A stretch of DNA of 64,000 bases, from assembly GCF_021462225.1 (NCBI RefSeq), contig NC_061800.1, positions 9,581,002 through 9,645,001 on the forward strand, in the 5' to 3' direction. The first letter of the stretch is position 1. The number at the start of each line of letters is the position of its first letter. The position numbers and the translations under genes are program-made. This document shows positions 45,100 through 58,769 of the stretch, one piece after another. This DNA is from Girardinichthys multiradiatus (taxonomy: Eukaryota; Chordata; Actinopteri; Cyprinodontiformes; Goodeidae). Under the pieces are notes generated by a model that ran no database searches, was not told the DNA's origin, and saw only the letters and a program-made list of their open reading frames with translations.

Positions 45100-45895
45100 C
45101 CATTGTTATTACGAAGGCTTTGATATAGTGTTGGCCCATCTTTTGCATGTGTAACAGCTTCATACTTTCTAGAAAAGCTTTTCAAGGCTTTGTTTTTATG
45201 GGAATTTTTGACTATTATAGGAGTTCATCAGGTACTGATGTGTTTGAAGAGAAGGCTTGGCTTGCAAACTCTGCTATAATTAATCCCAAAGTGTACTATG
45301 ATGTCAGAGCTTCGTAGAGGTCAATCAAGTTCAAACAAGCTCATTGATATATGGATTTTGCTGAAACAGGAAAGGGCCATCCTCAAAACACTTCGCACTA
45401 ACTCATGAGAATAAAATTGTCCATAATGACTCCAAATGGTGCAGAATTAAAACGTCCTTACACTGGAACTAAGGAGCTGAGCACAACTGCCAAACTGTTC
45501 TTCGATTTGATTTCACCAAACGTTTAAGTGATCGCCAATCACGATCATTCAGGATTTTTTTCCGGCCACATTTCTTCCTCGAATTCGATGAGTCTCACTA
45601 TCCTTCCAGTTTTTAATAATGCGTTGGACAGTTCTTAACCCAATTTTGGTAGTTTCTGCAATGTCCTTAGATGTTTTCTCTGCTTGATGCATGCCAATGA
45701 TTTGACCCTTCTGAAACAGACTGACATCTTTTCCACGACCACAGGATGGTTGTTTAAGAAATGAGAAGGAACTCATTGCACCAGTTGGGATTAAATAACT
45801 ACATGAAGTAATTATCCAATGGGAGGCTCGTACCTATTGGCTTAGTTAAATCCAGCTGACGACTTTGTTTTTTGGCCAGGCAGTGTATAATCCAT
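45100..45895 (-). mobile_element. Degenerate Tc1-like element(s)
   Basis: On the minus strand 45776-45549 encodes MSSFSFLKQPSCGRGKDVSL and FQKGQIIGMHQAEKTSKDIA, then KIGLRTVQRIIKNWKDSE. This is the N-terminal helix-turn-helix of a Tc1 transposase. The 5' end carries a Tc1-like GGCCAGGCAGTGTATA near 45877. The text at 45110-45480 (GGAACAGGAAAGGGCCATCC-like) is antisense to a Tc1 C-terminal region. One deleted element or two adjacent ones are both possible. Confidence 0.7.
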
Positions 45896-46189
45896 TAGTA
45901 TGATTATTTAAATGCCTTATTCTCACTGTTAGAATCAACAGTCGAGGTTGTCAGTCAAGCTTACAATGTGTGACAGCTAATGCCACAAGGAGGGTATCAT
46001 GCTCAGTGACTAATTTTCATACTCAGTATTGCATTACTTATTATGAAAGAGACTCCCTGTGCTGAAGGAGCCTGATAGAGAATCAAGACTCAAGTAGTTT
46101 GCAAGTCCCTAGACTCCGCTTCCTCTCGCAAAGCAGCGGAAAATGACAGTAAATGGAGTAAAGGCAGACACTTTTTGCTTTTTGTTTCC

Positions 46190-46880
46190 TTCATAGACCT
46201 AATAAAGGTCTTCAACCTGGTCAGGAGAAAGGGTCTCCCTCTTTAAGATCCTCTTTAAAATCTGATATCCACCCAGGCTCTGTAGCATTACCATCCATTA
46301 AAACACGAAGGGTACTGTAATTTTTGATGAATCAGCCTCACATACCTTCAATGTTTAAAGTGTAGGCAAACTGGGCTGCTCTTGGATCCAACCTGTTTGG
46401 TTTTGAAAGAAAGAAGGGCATAGAGAGACGGGTAAGACCTGCAGAATATGGCCGTGGTATGTAAGCTCTATATACAGCGAACCTGCTTCACCACTGAGGC
46501 TCATAGCACTACTGCAATCTTTTCTGTCCAGGATATGGACAAAGCCAAGTCTATGTTTGTGTTTCTTTTTGGAGCAGCAATCACCAACCACTAAGCTGAA
46601 GATCTACAGCAGCTTATGAGTTGTTGCAGTGAAGCATGGTACAACTTTGGACTGGCATTTGGGCTGAGGGAAACACAGGTCATGGGACATGATATGGATT
46701 TGCCAACTGAGATAAAAATCTCTAAATATCAACTGGAGATGGTTCATAACTTCATTTGCCTGGGTTCATCAATGTCAAACTCTCTCTGTCTCATCACTAA
46801 GCTAAGTGCATCAGCAAGGAAACTACCATCATGTCTAGACTCAGTATAAAACAACAAATGTGGAAGACTAAGATGATTCG
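46190..46880 (+). mobile_element. Old RTE-like LINE reverse transcriptase fragment
   Basis: Broken plus-strand translation shows FIDLIKVFNLVRRKGLPL (about 46190-46240) and, near 46730-46850, VHNFICLGSSMSNSLCLITK followed by LSASARKLPSCL. These match the DLTKAFD and FTYLGS-type RT regions of an RTE-like LINE. Many stops are present. Confidence 0.6.
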
Positions 46881-48109
46881 TGCTGCTTCGAGACCCTTTG
46901 CTGTTTGTCTTCTCCTCTCCCTCCACCCAATTTCCTCTTAGTCAACTTACAAATAAAAACCAAACAATCAAGGGTGCCTTCCACACAGTCCTAACTTACC
47001 ACCTGTCTGTGTGGAACGCCTGCCTGCTCTTAGCCAATAATTGTTTTAAGAGGTTTCTTTGTCTGGGCCTAATCACATTTTGATTGATCCATTTTGGTCT
47101 CATGACCTGCATCTCCTGACAATGTTCCCTCGTGATGACTGTACATGTCTGTTTCCCTTCCTATGTATTTGTTCTTCTCGTACCTTAAGGGAAGATCCTT
47201 TCAGTTCTCACCACATTCAACATCCACAATGCCAAACTCATTGCAAACTCATGTTTGTTATTTAATGCAATATTTTTTTTTATCATCCTTCAGTAGCCTC
47301 CAGTATGGCATGCGAATTGTGGACTTTGCAAGCCCTTCCATATATCCCAAATTAGATCCATCCTGAAGATCAAATGGAGTAACAAACAACATCATCCTTT
47401 TAACAGCTAAATAATTAATTCATAGTATGTACATCATACAGATTAAATGACACTAACTCAGCTACATAGTAAGAAATTATGAATTATGGATTCTCTGTAT
47501 CTCCCCTATGGAAAATTAGTTAGGGAAAGGGTCCTATAGTCAGACTTTATCTATGCTGCAAAAGAGGCCTGAAGACCCTGAAGCTAACCCTGAACACATG
47601 GGAAGCTGTTGCCCTAGAGCAAAAGGCTTGAAGGCAGATCATTCAGAAAAGATTCCTCATTTTTATGGATACTGTAATGTAGCAGTGTGTGGCAAAAAGA
47701 CTGAAAATAAAAAACTGGGCCCAATGCAAAATGGACTAGCATTAGTCTCTACCAGTGATTATTTTGGTAGGGAATGCAAATCCCTATTGCTTTTTTAAGA
47801 AAAAATGAAAAACATTAAAAATAAAAATATGAAAACCCTAACAAAGCAAAATTCTGGAAGTAAGATTCAATTTGTACTAAAATAGGATAGTTTTATCGGC
47901 GCACTCTAAAGAAAATAAAGACGATTTTTATATAAACAGTCACTCTAATTTTTATAAGAATAATCAAGTATTTGATCTTTCTCTTCTTGCTTAGACTTTG
48001 CTTTCTTCAAAGTGACCTCTAGGTTTAGCAACAACATGTCATATACAATGATCATTATGAGCAGTTCTTTTAGTTCTGCAGTGAAGTTAAGTTTTTTTTT
48101 TTGTTAACC

Positions 48110-48520
48110 AGCCTATCATGGGAGAAGAAGTGGAAGTGGTGGAGAAGTACAAATACCTCGGTGTGGACAACAGACTGGAGTGGAGATGCAATCATGAAGC
48201 CGTCTACAAGAAGGGACAGAGCAGACTGTACTTCTTGAGGAAGCTTAGGACCTTCGAATCTGATGCTGCTACCCCAGTAGATGATGATACAAAGCCCATA
48301 ATAATGGCAGAAGAGATCACACTCTCCACAACAGACTTAAAGAAGATTTGCAGACACCGGAAACTTAAAAAAGTTCAACAAGCTGATAAAGAAGGCTGAC
48401 TCTGTTCTGGGGACTCCTCTGGATCCTCTGGAGATCGTTGTGCAAAGAAGGATTTTTCATAAAATGAAGAACCCTGAGCATCCTCTTCATGAGACTGTTG
48501 CACAGCAACTTCCCATATAC
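48110..48520 (+). mobile_element. L2-like LINE fragment with a foreign middle
   Basis: It opens with EVVEKYKYLGVDNRLEWRCN and then YKKGQSRLYFLRKLRTF (48130-48255), and ends with LKKVQQADKEG and a tail like that at 8600-8760 (GGGGACTCCTCTGGATCCTC). Between about 48265 and 48360 the text does not match the LINE. Confidence 0.65.
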
Positions 48521-49269
48521 CCATAAATGAGCTGTTATTTAGAATCAATACATAAGAAAACGATAAAAAGACTTGCCCCAAAACATCTCAGAGTCAATGT
48601 AAAATACAAACACAGAAGAAGATGAACATCTCAAAGAGAGTTAGGTAAACTTTAGATTTTTTAACAATGCCAAGGAATTTGATGGTAAATATTTGGATTT
48701 TGATGACGTTGACAGAATGTTTTCTACCTGAACGTGATGACTTCTTAATCTTCAACAGCACTCAGAACCGTAGTCCAGGTCGATAGTGTGAGGCTGTGGA
48801 AGATGGGAGAAACATATTCAGACTGGAAGAGGAGCAAGTGATCAATCAAAGAGGGTGGACGGGATCAGTGACAAGAGCAGTTGAACTGGGATAGGATGCA
48901 TTCTGTCGCTATCTTATCACTACCATGAAGCCTTTGATGCGGGATGCAGAACTAATCAAATTAGAGCAAATAGTAAATGGATTGATACTCCTGTCTGAGT
49001 GCTCAGCTCGGTAAACTAATGACTTGTTCCACTGTGTTAATCAAATAATATGCTATGATTTTACAACCAGGAGCTGCAAGGAGACATGGGGTCCAGGACT
49101 TTGCATTCATGTTTAAATAATTTTACCTCTCAACTATCTTTAGAACCAAAAATTATATGTCTAATATTGGCAGAGATAATTCACACAAACTAGGAATTTG
49201 ACTTTGGTTCCATTTTTCTCCTCATAAACAGACATTTAAAAAAATATATACATTTGGTGGGGGAAAAAA

Positions 49270-49770
49270 AATCTTTTTCAGAATCAGAATCAGATTCTGA
49301 AATCAGAATCAGAATCAGAAAAGCTTTATTGCCAAGTACGTTTTTGGACATACAAGGAATTTGTTTTGGCGTAACCAATATTGTAAATATACAATATTAT
49401 TAAAAAAGAAAAAAAAAAAAGGCTGAATTTGTTCACATACTGTATGTTTAGTGTTGATCCCCAGCAGAATAGCTGAGTACTCTGACTGTTATTCATCAGA
49501 CTGCTGGGGGAAGAAACTGCCTGTGTTGGCTGTTTTTGTAAATTTCAATCTGTAGTGCCCTGGATGGTCAGCCCTGACAATCCTCTCCGCAGGCCTGGTC
49601 ATCCGTTGCAGTTTGTCCCTGTCCTGTTTTGTGGCTGAGCTGAATCACACAGAGGTGGAAAGACACAGAACATACTAAATAATGGCAGGGTATAAGATTA
49701 TCAGCACCTCCTGAGGTGAGTTGTACCTCTTAAATTGCCAGAGGAAATGCAATCTCTGCTGAGCCTTCTT
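49270..49770. repeat. Dispersed fish repeat beginning with (GAATCA)n
   Basis: A GAATCA hexamer cluster precedes GCTTTATTGCCAAGTACG (49324-49341) and CTGCTGGGGGAAGAAACTGC (49501-49520), strings that occur in many copies in teleost genomes. The class is uncertain. Confidence 0.5.
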
Positions 49771-50996
49771 TCTTCTTATTTTCACCTGTCCCATAATATA
49801 TATATAAAAATATAAAAACAAAAATGAAATACTTTTTGTGAAACATCACGTTTGGATACATATGTGAAGTATGTGGGTCCCTTATAAATCATTTTTATAA
49901 TGTATTGAAATGAATCTTGTAGAATTCACATATTTCTTTGATGAAGGACAGATGTTATTTTTGACACGATGTTGCTATTTTGCATTTTGTAATTTTTTTC
50001 CTTAATTAATAATTGCCTGAATATGTGGGACTGAATGTCCATAGCACAGTTCCTTCATAAATCTAAGTCTAACCCTCAGCCGTCTAGGTCCTTTCAGAAA
50101 ACACAGAATAGGCAGAAAGTTATCTTTATCAAGATTTCTTTCAGTGACAGCTCAAGATTCCAAGTCACATTGTAAAGACATCACATTTTACCATGCATGT
50201 GGTCTGGGAGCGAAGCTGCCCAACAACCGCAGGCCTAGACCCACTGTAGCAAAGTTCAAACATTTCAATGGGTACGGTCGTTGCTGTATTGGTGTGGGCG
50301 TGAGAGGCACCTATCCCCTCCTCCTTAAAATATGCAACACAACACATTAGTAGGGTCTTGAAGTGTGGTGTGATGGATCTTGCAGGCATAGGGGGAGCAC
50401 CATGCAGTGTCTATGCTGTGTTTGGACTCATCCTGTGCCTCAATATAGACACTCAGGGCTTTGGGTCGGGGTAGGGGAGACTCTATTGTCAGCAAGCAGT
50501 GGGGTCTTGCAAACCCCACCCAAAACCCCAATTTCAATGAACTCTAGCCGTACACATCTGCATTCGTCGAAACATTTGACATTACCACAGACACGTGCAA
50601 ACACCTTGGAGTGGAGGGGCTGGGCTCGGGGAATGCAATTTAGCTTCTGTAGCCGGGTCCACCTGTCCTTTGCTGCTCTCGGGTGCTGTGTGTTGCAGGC
50701 CTTCTACCGTTCTTGTCATCATAACAACTGTGAGCTCCAGACAAACATGTTCACATACACCTGCTCAACACAAACACACCTATTTCTACATAAACGCTCA
50801 CCTAATCAAAGACAGATATGCTTAAGTTATTTAATTAAATATTAAAATAACTTAAGCATATTATTCCACAATAGTATGCCTGAAATGCCAAGACAGGACA
50901 TTTGAAAAAAATTTTTTTATTAATCTCCACTGGTACTACTTACATTATTATGTTACATCTCGGCTAGGATATACTTTATAATTCTCTTTCAGTAAT

Positions 50997-51050
50997 TCCA
51001 TCCATCCATCCATCCATCCATCCATCCATCCATCCATCCATCCATCCATC
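50997..51050. repeat. (TCCA)n tetranucleotide repeat
   Basis: About 13 tandem TCCA units without interruption. Confidence 0.97.
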
Positions 51051-52129
51051 TTGTCTGTGTGGCATTCAAAACGACAAAGGCTGAGGAGGGCCGGAGCGTA
51101 CACTAGCAGTCACTAAACAACAAGCAGTGGACACCGTGAATGTATCATAAGTCCATCACAGGGTTCTGTGAATGGACTAAGCAGAAATTTTGCTATGTGA
51201 CATAAAACATTTGTGTTTATACTCACTTCTGCACTCATTTGACCAGCAGCTATGACAATAGGAAGGTCTAGGGCTCAATGTCTGCCTCTACCTGTGCTGT
51301 TGCAGGTTGGAGATGCGTATCAGCGATAGTACTGTAGCTCTGTGCAGAACAAATCGTGTGAACCAGAAAATTACTATCCTTTCTGTTAACTTCTTGACTT
51401 CTATATAATTATCATGTAAAATTGGGTCTCTTCTGTGATTATATGGTGTGTGTGTGTGTGTGTCTGTAGAGTTCTCTTTTTTTATTTAATGACATGTTAC
51501 TTTAAGGTATAAGGTGTCAACGTTCTAATGGTGATTTTGCGTGTCAGTAGGAGAGATCTTGACCTTTATTTATGGGGATGTGTACATCCAAGGGAAATTT
51601 TGAGAAAACTCTAGATGATATATATCTGAATGGTGCTACATGAAGGCTACCATACTCAAACCTGTTACCATTTGTTTGTCATGAGAAGGCCACCCATCTA
51701 GGCGGCCTCCTCCTTGTCTACTGAAGCGGCATCTGATAGGGTGGACCAAGCTGTTTCCAATCACCATCTTCTATAAATGCCCATTCTCTACATCCACTCA
51801 TTGCCAGATCTTCTGATTCAGTGAAGCAGTTAGTCCTGGCCTCATATCTAGCTAAATAATATATATAAAGATATTTTGATGTAATTCTAATCCTGTCCTC
51901 TCGGTCCTTAGATCAAGCTCGCCTGTCCTTGAGCCCTCGTTTGATGCTGCCAAGCCTCATCATCCTGTTTTCCAGCCATTAATTAAATCAGCACAATTGC
52001 CATTTGACTCTGAGTCTGCTTTTGGGTCCCTAATTTGAACTGGTTGACATTGTTTTACAAATCAAGAAAATCTACATTAAGACAAAAGCAGTGTCATTGT
52101 GGTTTATTGTTACTTGCTTGGAAATGGTG

Positions 52130-52594
52130 TTAAATATTAAGAAAAACAGCTTTGAAATGATTTTGAGCAGAAAATATTTTCTCCCATCTCTCTGTTAATG
52201 TCAAGGATTTATCAATGCAAATAGTTTTGTTGACACAGAAGAAGACACATTTCAAACATTTGTGAAAAGAAACCCTGTGAGCAGATGAACCAGATTCAGA
52301 AAGTTTTGGCCTCCAGGTGTGTGTTCTGGCTGTGTTTTTGCAGAAATTGGTCAAACGACCAATCTCTGCCTGACATATTCTCTTATCCAGTTGCGAAGAA
52401 AGAATGAAGGACATTCTCCCTTGGCAATATGAGTTCCATATTGTTATGTTTTCAAACATGACCAAGTCTTGGTATGTCCTTGTAGGGGAAGCATCTCTGC
52501 AAGATATGCTACAATCCACATCTCTTCTACAAGCTACTCTTTCCACCACACTTACAGCTGTCAACTTTAACATGCATAAATAGTGCAGTTTCAT
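52130..52594 (-). other. Unassigned 154-codon open reading frame
   Basis: It starts MKLHYLCMLKLTAVSVVERV and ends FKAVFLNI. It is one of the longer open frames in this region outside transposons. No domain or family was recognised, and no signal peptide or splice signals make it convincing. It has Cys pairs (CRRDVDCSISC) but no repeat of a known motif. It may be chance or part of an unrecognised mobile element. Confidence 0.2.
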
Positions 52595-53479
52595 TCTGGT
52601 CTGCTGGTCGGCTTACAAAAAAACATAATTTCATAAAATTAAATCAAAGCAAAAATTATGCTATAATTGATCACTTCCAGTACTGCAACACAATCTTTGT
52701 TTCACATGTTGCATTTTGACATATGTAAGCTAGGGTATGAGAAGGTTTTAATGTATTGTTTTACCCACAGGAAACAGGCAATTAGTTGTGGAAAAATGTG
52801 GCCCAACAGCATCCACTGTACAAGACCTAATCAGTTAAAAAGCTTCTGCAATAGATCTACTCCATGCTGTCTGAGGTCAACAGATGGAACTGATCCTTTG
52901 AAGCTCATCTCAGCTGATTAAAGTTCTGCCAACCACCTGACAAACAGGATTAAGGTGAGTGACACAAGCGTTTGAGCTGCCTCCAGATGATCCGTGGCCC
53001 TCAGCAAGATTTCTTTACACAGATATTTTCTGCTGGTGGTGGGAGTAAATTTACATATATTTAGAGCCATTTACACTATGTTTATTCTGTTAGGTTGAAG
53101 GAATACTTTTATTACATTTATTGCATCCAGAGAAATTTTTCTCACTAACTTCCCATCATCCAGTGCAATCAGATCACCTGTGAAGCTGATAGGTTCCAAA
53201 ATTACAGCCTTCTTTAACATGTTTTTCTATCAGATTGACATAAAACTTTCTCATAAACGTTTCACATTTAAATATAAATTTGTGCTGCAATTAGTTTCCA
53301 AAATCATCCACCTCAAAAACAATTACTAGAACTAATTCTAGCACAAAGAAACATTACTAATCATCATAGATCATGAATGTCATATTAATTTAGGACATTT
53401 AATGATGAATTTGAGGGAAATGATAATACAACACAAGACTTTCTCTTTAAAAACAGCAACTGGGTCATATACCTCTACT

Positions 53480-53640
53480 GATATTTGGATAAATGCCCAT
53501 TAAACCACACACTTTTTGCAGACTTTTTGCTAAACTTTTGGCATAATTCTGGCAGAATGTTTGACCACTCTTCTCATCAGAAATGATAGAGTTCATTTAG
53601 ATTGTTTGGTTTCTTGGCACAGAAAAAGATGTTGCCAATG
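53480..53640 (-). mobile_element. Possible Tc1-like remnant
   Basis: CTGGCAGAATGTTTGACCAC (53550-53569) followed by TCTTCTCATCAGAAATG resembles antisense Tc1-family sequence. It is short and without ends. Confidence 0.35.
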
Positions 53641-54059
53641 TATACATGTATACAAATTGCTAGAATGCTAGAAGCCTGTGTTACCAAGAAATCAGCAATT
53701 ATTGTGTCCTTAACCGTAATTAGGGGAAAGAATTTCATGTTTGTGTGCACACACATGAAATTTGACTTCACACTTCACACACAGCGCACAGGCAATAAGT
53801 ATAAATATATTAACTTTAGAAGAAATAACATAAAAGATGAAAATAACATTTCTGTACATTCTTTTTTAAAGAAAAGGTTAAAATGGTGCAAATATGGTTA
53901 TTTTATTTCAAAGCTTTTTTCCCCAATTCCAAAACATGGAATATTAACAGTGGCATAGTCACTTCTGAAATGCCATCAGTTCTTTACAGTTAATTACATA
54001 CAGTACAGTTCAATTCTGTCGTTACAGAATACAGTCCGTTACATTGTCTTGCTTGTTTT

Positions 54060-54240
54060 AGGTGTTTCCTTGACGCAGTACAACTGGGTTAAATAAATGG
54101 TTTCTGTTGCACTTCTGTCATTCTGAGGGGGTACTGCAATCATTTCGGTCGGGTGGGCTGGAGCAGGGATGCATCCAAAATATGCAGAACATTGAGCCCT
54201 GAAAACCAGGGTTGGGGACTGCTGCATAAGATTATACAAC
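54060..54240. repeat. Possible dispersed repeat
   Basis: GGGCTGGAGCAGGGATGCAT (54157-54176) and AAAACCAGGGTTGGGGACTG (54202-54221) resemble the ends of a common fish interspersed repeat; class unknown. Confidence 0.4.
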
Positions 54241-54423
54241 TCTAATTAGTGAAAAATTGTATAGAAAAACAATAAGACTGAATCAAACAGGAAAGGTTCA
54301 CAGTAGAGAGGAGCAACTCCGTTTTAACAGGACCAAACCTGCAACATAGATATGATCCGGATCGGCAGCTGGGAGTTAGATGGACAGAAAAGAAAAAAAA
54401 AAAGAAAAAACAGAAGCACATGG

Positions 54424-54930
54424 TCAGAGGAACTTGAGAAAGGAAAAACAAAGAACACCAGCTTCCCCGCGACCCACTATGGAAGAAGCGGTAGAAAATG
54501 ACTGACTGACTGACTTTGTTAATCGTGGCTGTTTAAGCTTCGATAGAAGAATAGTACACATAATGATAGAACTGGCCTTTGTTTCCTTATGCAGGATTGG
54601 GAACCAAACGTAATGTCCAGCTCTGCCAAAGTAACCTACAGTAGGTGAGACACAATAAAATGTGGGCAAAATTGGCTGTGGTGTATTCAAGACTTCAAGC
54701 CCATATTTATTTCCAGATGTCAGCTCGGAAATTCTTTTGCAAAAATACCATAATGTCACTCGTTTTGATGGATTGTGGCTGAAGTCTATGAGGCATAGGT
54801 GAGAAAACATGTGAAGCCCAAAGCCAACAGTTAAGGGAACACTTTCTGGGAAGTATGGAAAGTTCTTGGAAGAAACAGCTGGTAATAAAAAAAAAACCAT
54901 TTCCTCCTTTCTGTTCTCTCTTTTCAGCAC
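54424..54930 (-). other. Unassigned 168-codon open reading frame
   Basis: It starts MLKRENRKEEMVFFLLPAVS. It has no recognised domain, no convincing splice sites and no RNA evidence available. The base composition matches its surroundings. It is most likely chance or a relic of an unidentified element. Confidence 0.2.
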
Positions 54931-56013
54931 TCTTTCATCTCATGTTTCCTCATGTATTCTCTTTTTACTTCAAACCATAAGAGTCTAACAGGGTCCTAAT
55001 GAAGTACAGATAGAAGACAACAGCTTCTCCAGTCTACAGGGACTCGTTACACACCAACATACCCATCCTAACTCATTACGCTACACATCTCGCTGTTGTA
55101 GAGGTCCTTTCTGTTTAGTCTTGATTTATGGCCACCGGTGTTGCACCATTAAAATTAATTTGCAAGAGAAATGGTGAGAATAATCTGGCAGTTGGTTCAA
55201 TAAACAAAGCTGTCAGAGGTGGTGTCAGGATTTTCTTTTGGATTATAATTAATGTATCAGATAGGGAATGAACACCATAAAGACTCAATGTTATATATAC
55301 TCCAAAAACTTTTTGACTTGTTTAATGCTGTCAGAAGAAGCTTGATTCTTTTTATTTATTTTTTTACATAAATGAGCAGAGTCACAACAGCAGCTTTAAG
55401 GATGGGACAGACAACACAAGACAATTAAAAAGTAGAAAATAGTGTCTTTTACATTTGCAAGCCAACATCTTTAATTGGCCCAATAATGACAAAAATTGTA
55501 CATGGCTGATAAAAAGGAATGCTTTGAATGAACAGATTTAAACGATTTGAAAGCAGAATTAGGGGAAAATATATAAAAACATTTAGATAAAATAAGTTCA
55601 GTTAAGATGGTTTAAAATCACATGACATAAAAGAAAACATTAAATGATGAGTTATAGGTCTGTACATTTATGAAAACAATCTTGAAACTTAAGGAAAATG
55701 AACTAGCTTCATATTTTGAAGACATAACAGCATATGTTGAGGATGACTTAGTTGGGAACTATATTAATACTCAACTTTTACATCACCTAACTGCTAAAGA
55801 TATTCTGTGCAGACAAAATTACTAACCATAAAATAAATAAATTTTACATCCCAAACAAGATAAAAAATACCGTTGAATATGGATATAATATGTTCAGATG
55901 ACGGAAAATAGACCCTAGTGGTAAACCAGAAGAAGAATGCATTTAATTTAAAAAGAACAATACACCAATCAGACATCATATAATGAATACCTTCCAAAGA
56001 AATCCTGTAAACT

Positions 56014-57960
56014 GATGTTGGAATTATAATTATTGATTAATTAATATTTATCAAGAATCATAATTAAAAATCATAATTTAACAAAATGTATTTCTTAAAC
56101 AAAATCCTCATTTATGAATCGAAACCAGAGTTGCGCTCTGGTGTTGCAATTATGGCTCAAGGCCTTTGATAATTGCAATTATTAAATGTCACTGTTTAAT
56201 CAACCGTTTCTGCCGAAACGTGGAGAACTTTAACCTTATTTTGACTGACAAATCACTCTTGCACAAAATGCCTTCTCTTTATCTACTTGAAAATTTATTA
56301 AACCAATCAACCTGATATAATCAACTCTTCATTCCAATAATCTTCACCTACTCAAACATGCAAAGTTCTACACAAAAGGGTAAAATATCTAACTATACCC
56401 AATAAAGCAAAATAGCAGTTTGTGTGTATGGAATCAACCAGCTGTTATGGCAAAAGTGATAATATGACAAGGGAATGTGGTGTTGAACGAAGCTTTGGGA
56501 GCGCAGCCCACAAGAAAGTGTGGCTCAGTGAGGTACAGGCAGTCATAAAACTTCCCCCACCGCTGGGGATGTTACAGAACACAAAGGGTTATAAAACTTT
56601 TGGCGGCAACTCATAAAACATGAAGTTGAAGACAAAGAAAATGGTTGATTTTCACCATAAGGTTATTATAGCGGTCTAGTTTCACAGCGCACCTGCTCTC
56701 ACGTTTCAAAAGAACAATGGCATGCACATACAATTCAGAACACATTAGTCTATAAATGGCGAGTCTACATCGCACTAAATCTCCTCTACCCTGCCCAAGC
56801 TATTCCTAATAAAGAAATTTAAAAAAAGGTGGATTTTACTTGTTGAAGTCTTCCTTCTGGGGCAGCGAGTGAGAGAGAGAAAGGGGTTGAAGAGTTCCAC
56901 GCGTCCGCGGATACTCAACCAAGCAGTCCGTTTTCTTCCTGGTGGCCTCCGTGGCAGAAAGGTAGAAAAATTATGACGGACCGTCACTAGTCAGTCGACT
57001 GGTACAAAACAAGGAGGGAAAGTTGTGTCTCCTTGAAACTCCGTGGTTTTTTGGTTATGTGTTAAACTCACGTCTTCGACTGGCATAGTGAAATTTCTGG
57101 CCTTCTTATTCCAGAAACCTCTTTCATGAATTTTTCGTTGGCCAATGAAAGAGAATAAATGAAGAATCCACGTGGGACCTCTTCTTCTCCAGAGAGGGAG
57201 GCTTCAGATGTTGGTCCGGTATCCAACGTGAAAAGCAAAGTGTGAGCCGTGTCATAGACCGTTTATATAGTTCAGTGGGGCATTGGAACTGGGACGCCCC
57301 GTCTTATCAGCCGCAGTGGCCGCTGGGATTTGTAGGACAGACTATCCTGCGGTACAAAATGCCCAATGATGTTGGAAAGCCATAGTGGCGTCCAGCAACG
57401 TGCAAATGGTCCAATATTCAGCAAACAAGTGGTCTAACACTGAGTTGTAGGAACTTCATGGATTGGACTTCTTGGTTTAGCACAAAGTAAATGCTCCAAT
57501 ACATTAAGCTCCTCAAATTATTCTTGAACCATTTTTTGCTGTGTAGTCCAGTTCTAAACTGACTTATCCTTTGTTGGGGTTTTGACCTCTAGCCAATCGC
57601 TGGGAGTGCGCAGAGGTCATCACGAGCAAGCAAACCTTTGTCTAACTGAAAATGTGGGTCTAAGTGCACTTGCAATTAAACTTAGGTGTGGTTCACCAAA
57701 ACTGGGAATGAATACTGACCAACCAGTGACCCAAAAGTGGAAGTGACGTCTCATACATACAATTCGCAGGCATACTGTATGTGATCTGAAAACCTCAAGT
57801 TCTTGTTGGGTGTCTGTGTAACCAAAGCAGCGTGTTGGAGTCTCTGATTCTTCACCGTCTTTTTCTGTATTGCAGTCATGCTGGATAACTCAATGCCTCA
57901 CCTGATGCTCATACTGGGCAACTTCTTGTGACAGCGCTCCAAATGAGCAGCTGTTGTTAC
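56014..57960 (-). mobile_element. Possible solo LTR or other long repeat (uncertain)
   Basis: The block begins TGTTGGAATTATAATT on the plus strand. On the minus strand it contains a TATA box (CTATATAAAC, 57265-57274), with promoter-like DNA around it. An AATAAAG lies at 56808-56814 on the plus strand. No gag, pol or env-like frame was seen. The right boundary and a target duplication could not be fixed, so a solo LTR is only one reading. Confidence 0.3.
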
Positions 57961-58769
57961 TGCAAGATATTTTCCGGGTAGTGAGGAATGGTTTCAAAAG
58001 TGCAGCATAGAAATAAACCAAACCTAATGAAGCATTAAATTTCAGTATATTTCCTCAGGACTGTTAAGGAAACTGCATCTAAACTAACTAGGCAGGCTTT
58101 AACACATACACATCAAGTATATGACGAGAATCCAGGCAAGGCAAATGAAAACCATCCACTAAAATACTCTGAGGGGTAAATTACTAGAATCTGGGATCTG
58201 CGGTGACAAACAATCATCCCTACTAACCATAAACCCCAGATCGAACTGACAATGTGATTGGATACACAAAGAGTGATTGTTTTCACTGCCTGTTAATTTG
58301 GTGTTAAAAATAGAATAGAGAATAAATTAATTTGCTTTTATTTGTTCCTTAGAGGAAAAATACACTTGTATTAGCAGCAAGGTTGTCTCAATTACTATTT
58401 TATTTATCATTCCCCCATTTCTAGCTTTTGAATATTTTATATTTTACTGTGACACTTTTAACAGATTTTTAACAAACTTTTTGAAGCTTTGTTTTCTTTT
58501 TACCCTATTTATACATTTCAGTGGGGAATAAAACCTGTTTTTAGCTTTTCCATTTGTTCCAGTCTCTTGCTGCCACTTGGTAAGACCTGCAGCCTTCTCC
58601 CCAGTACACCATCTCTTTTCAGCATCATTCAGTTTATATTTGGCCATCTCTATGTCCACGTTTTGTTCAGAATCAGATTCAACATAGGAAGCTACCCAAT
58701 ACAGAGATGCACGAGGGATACATTGTGAAATCTGGGCTTCAAAAAGAAAATATGGTCGGTGTCTGACAA

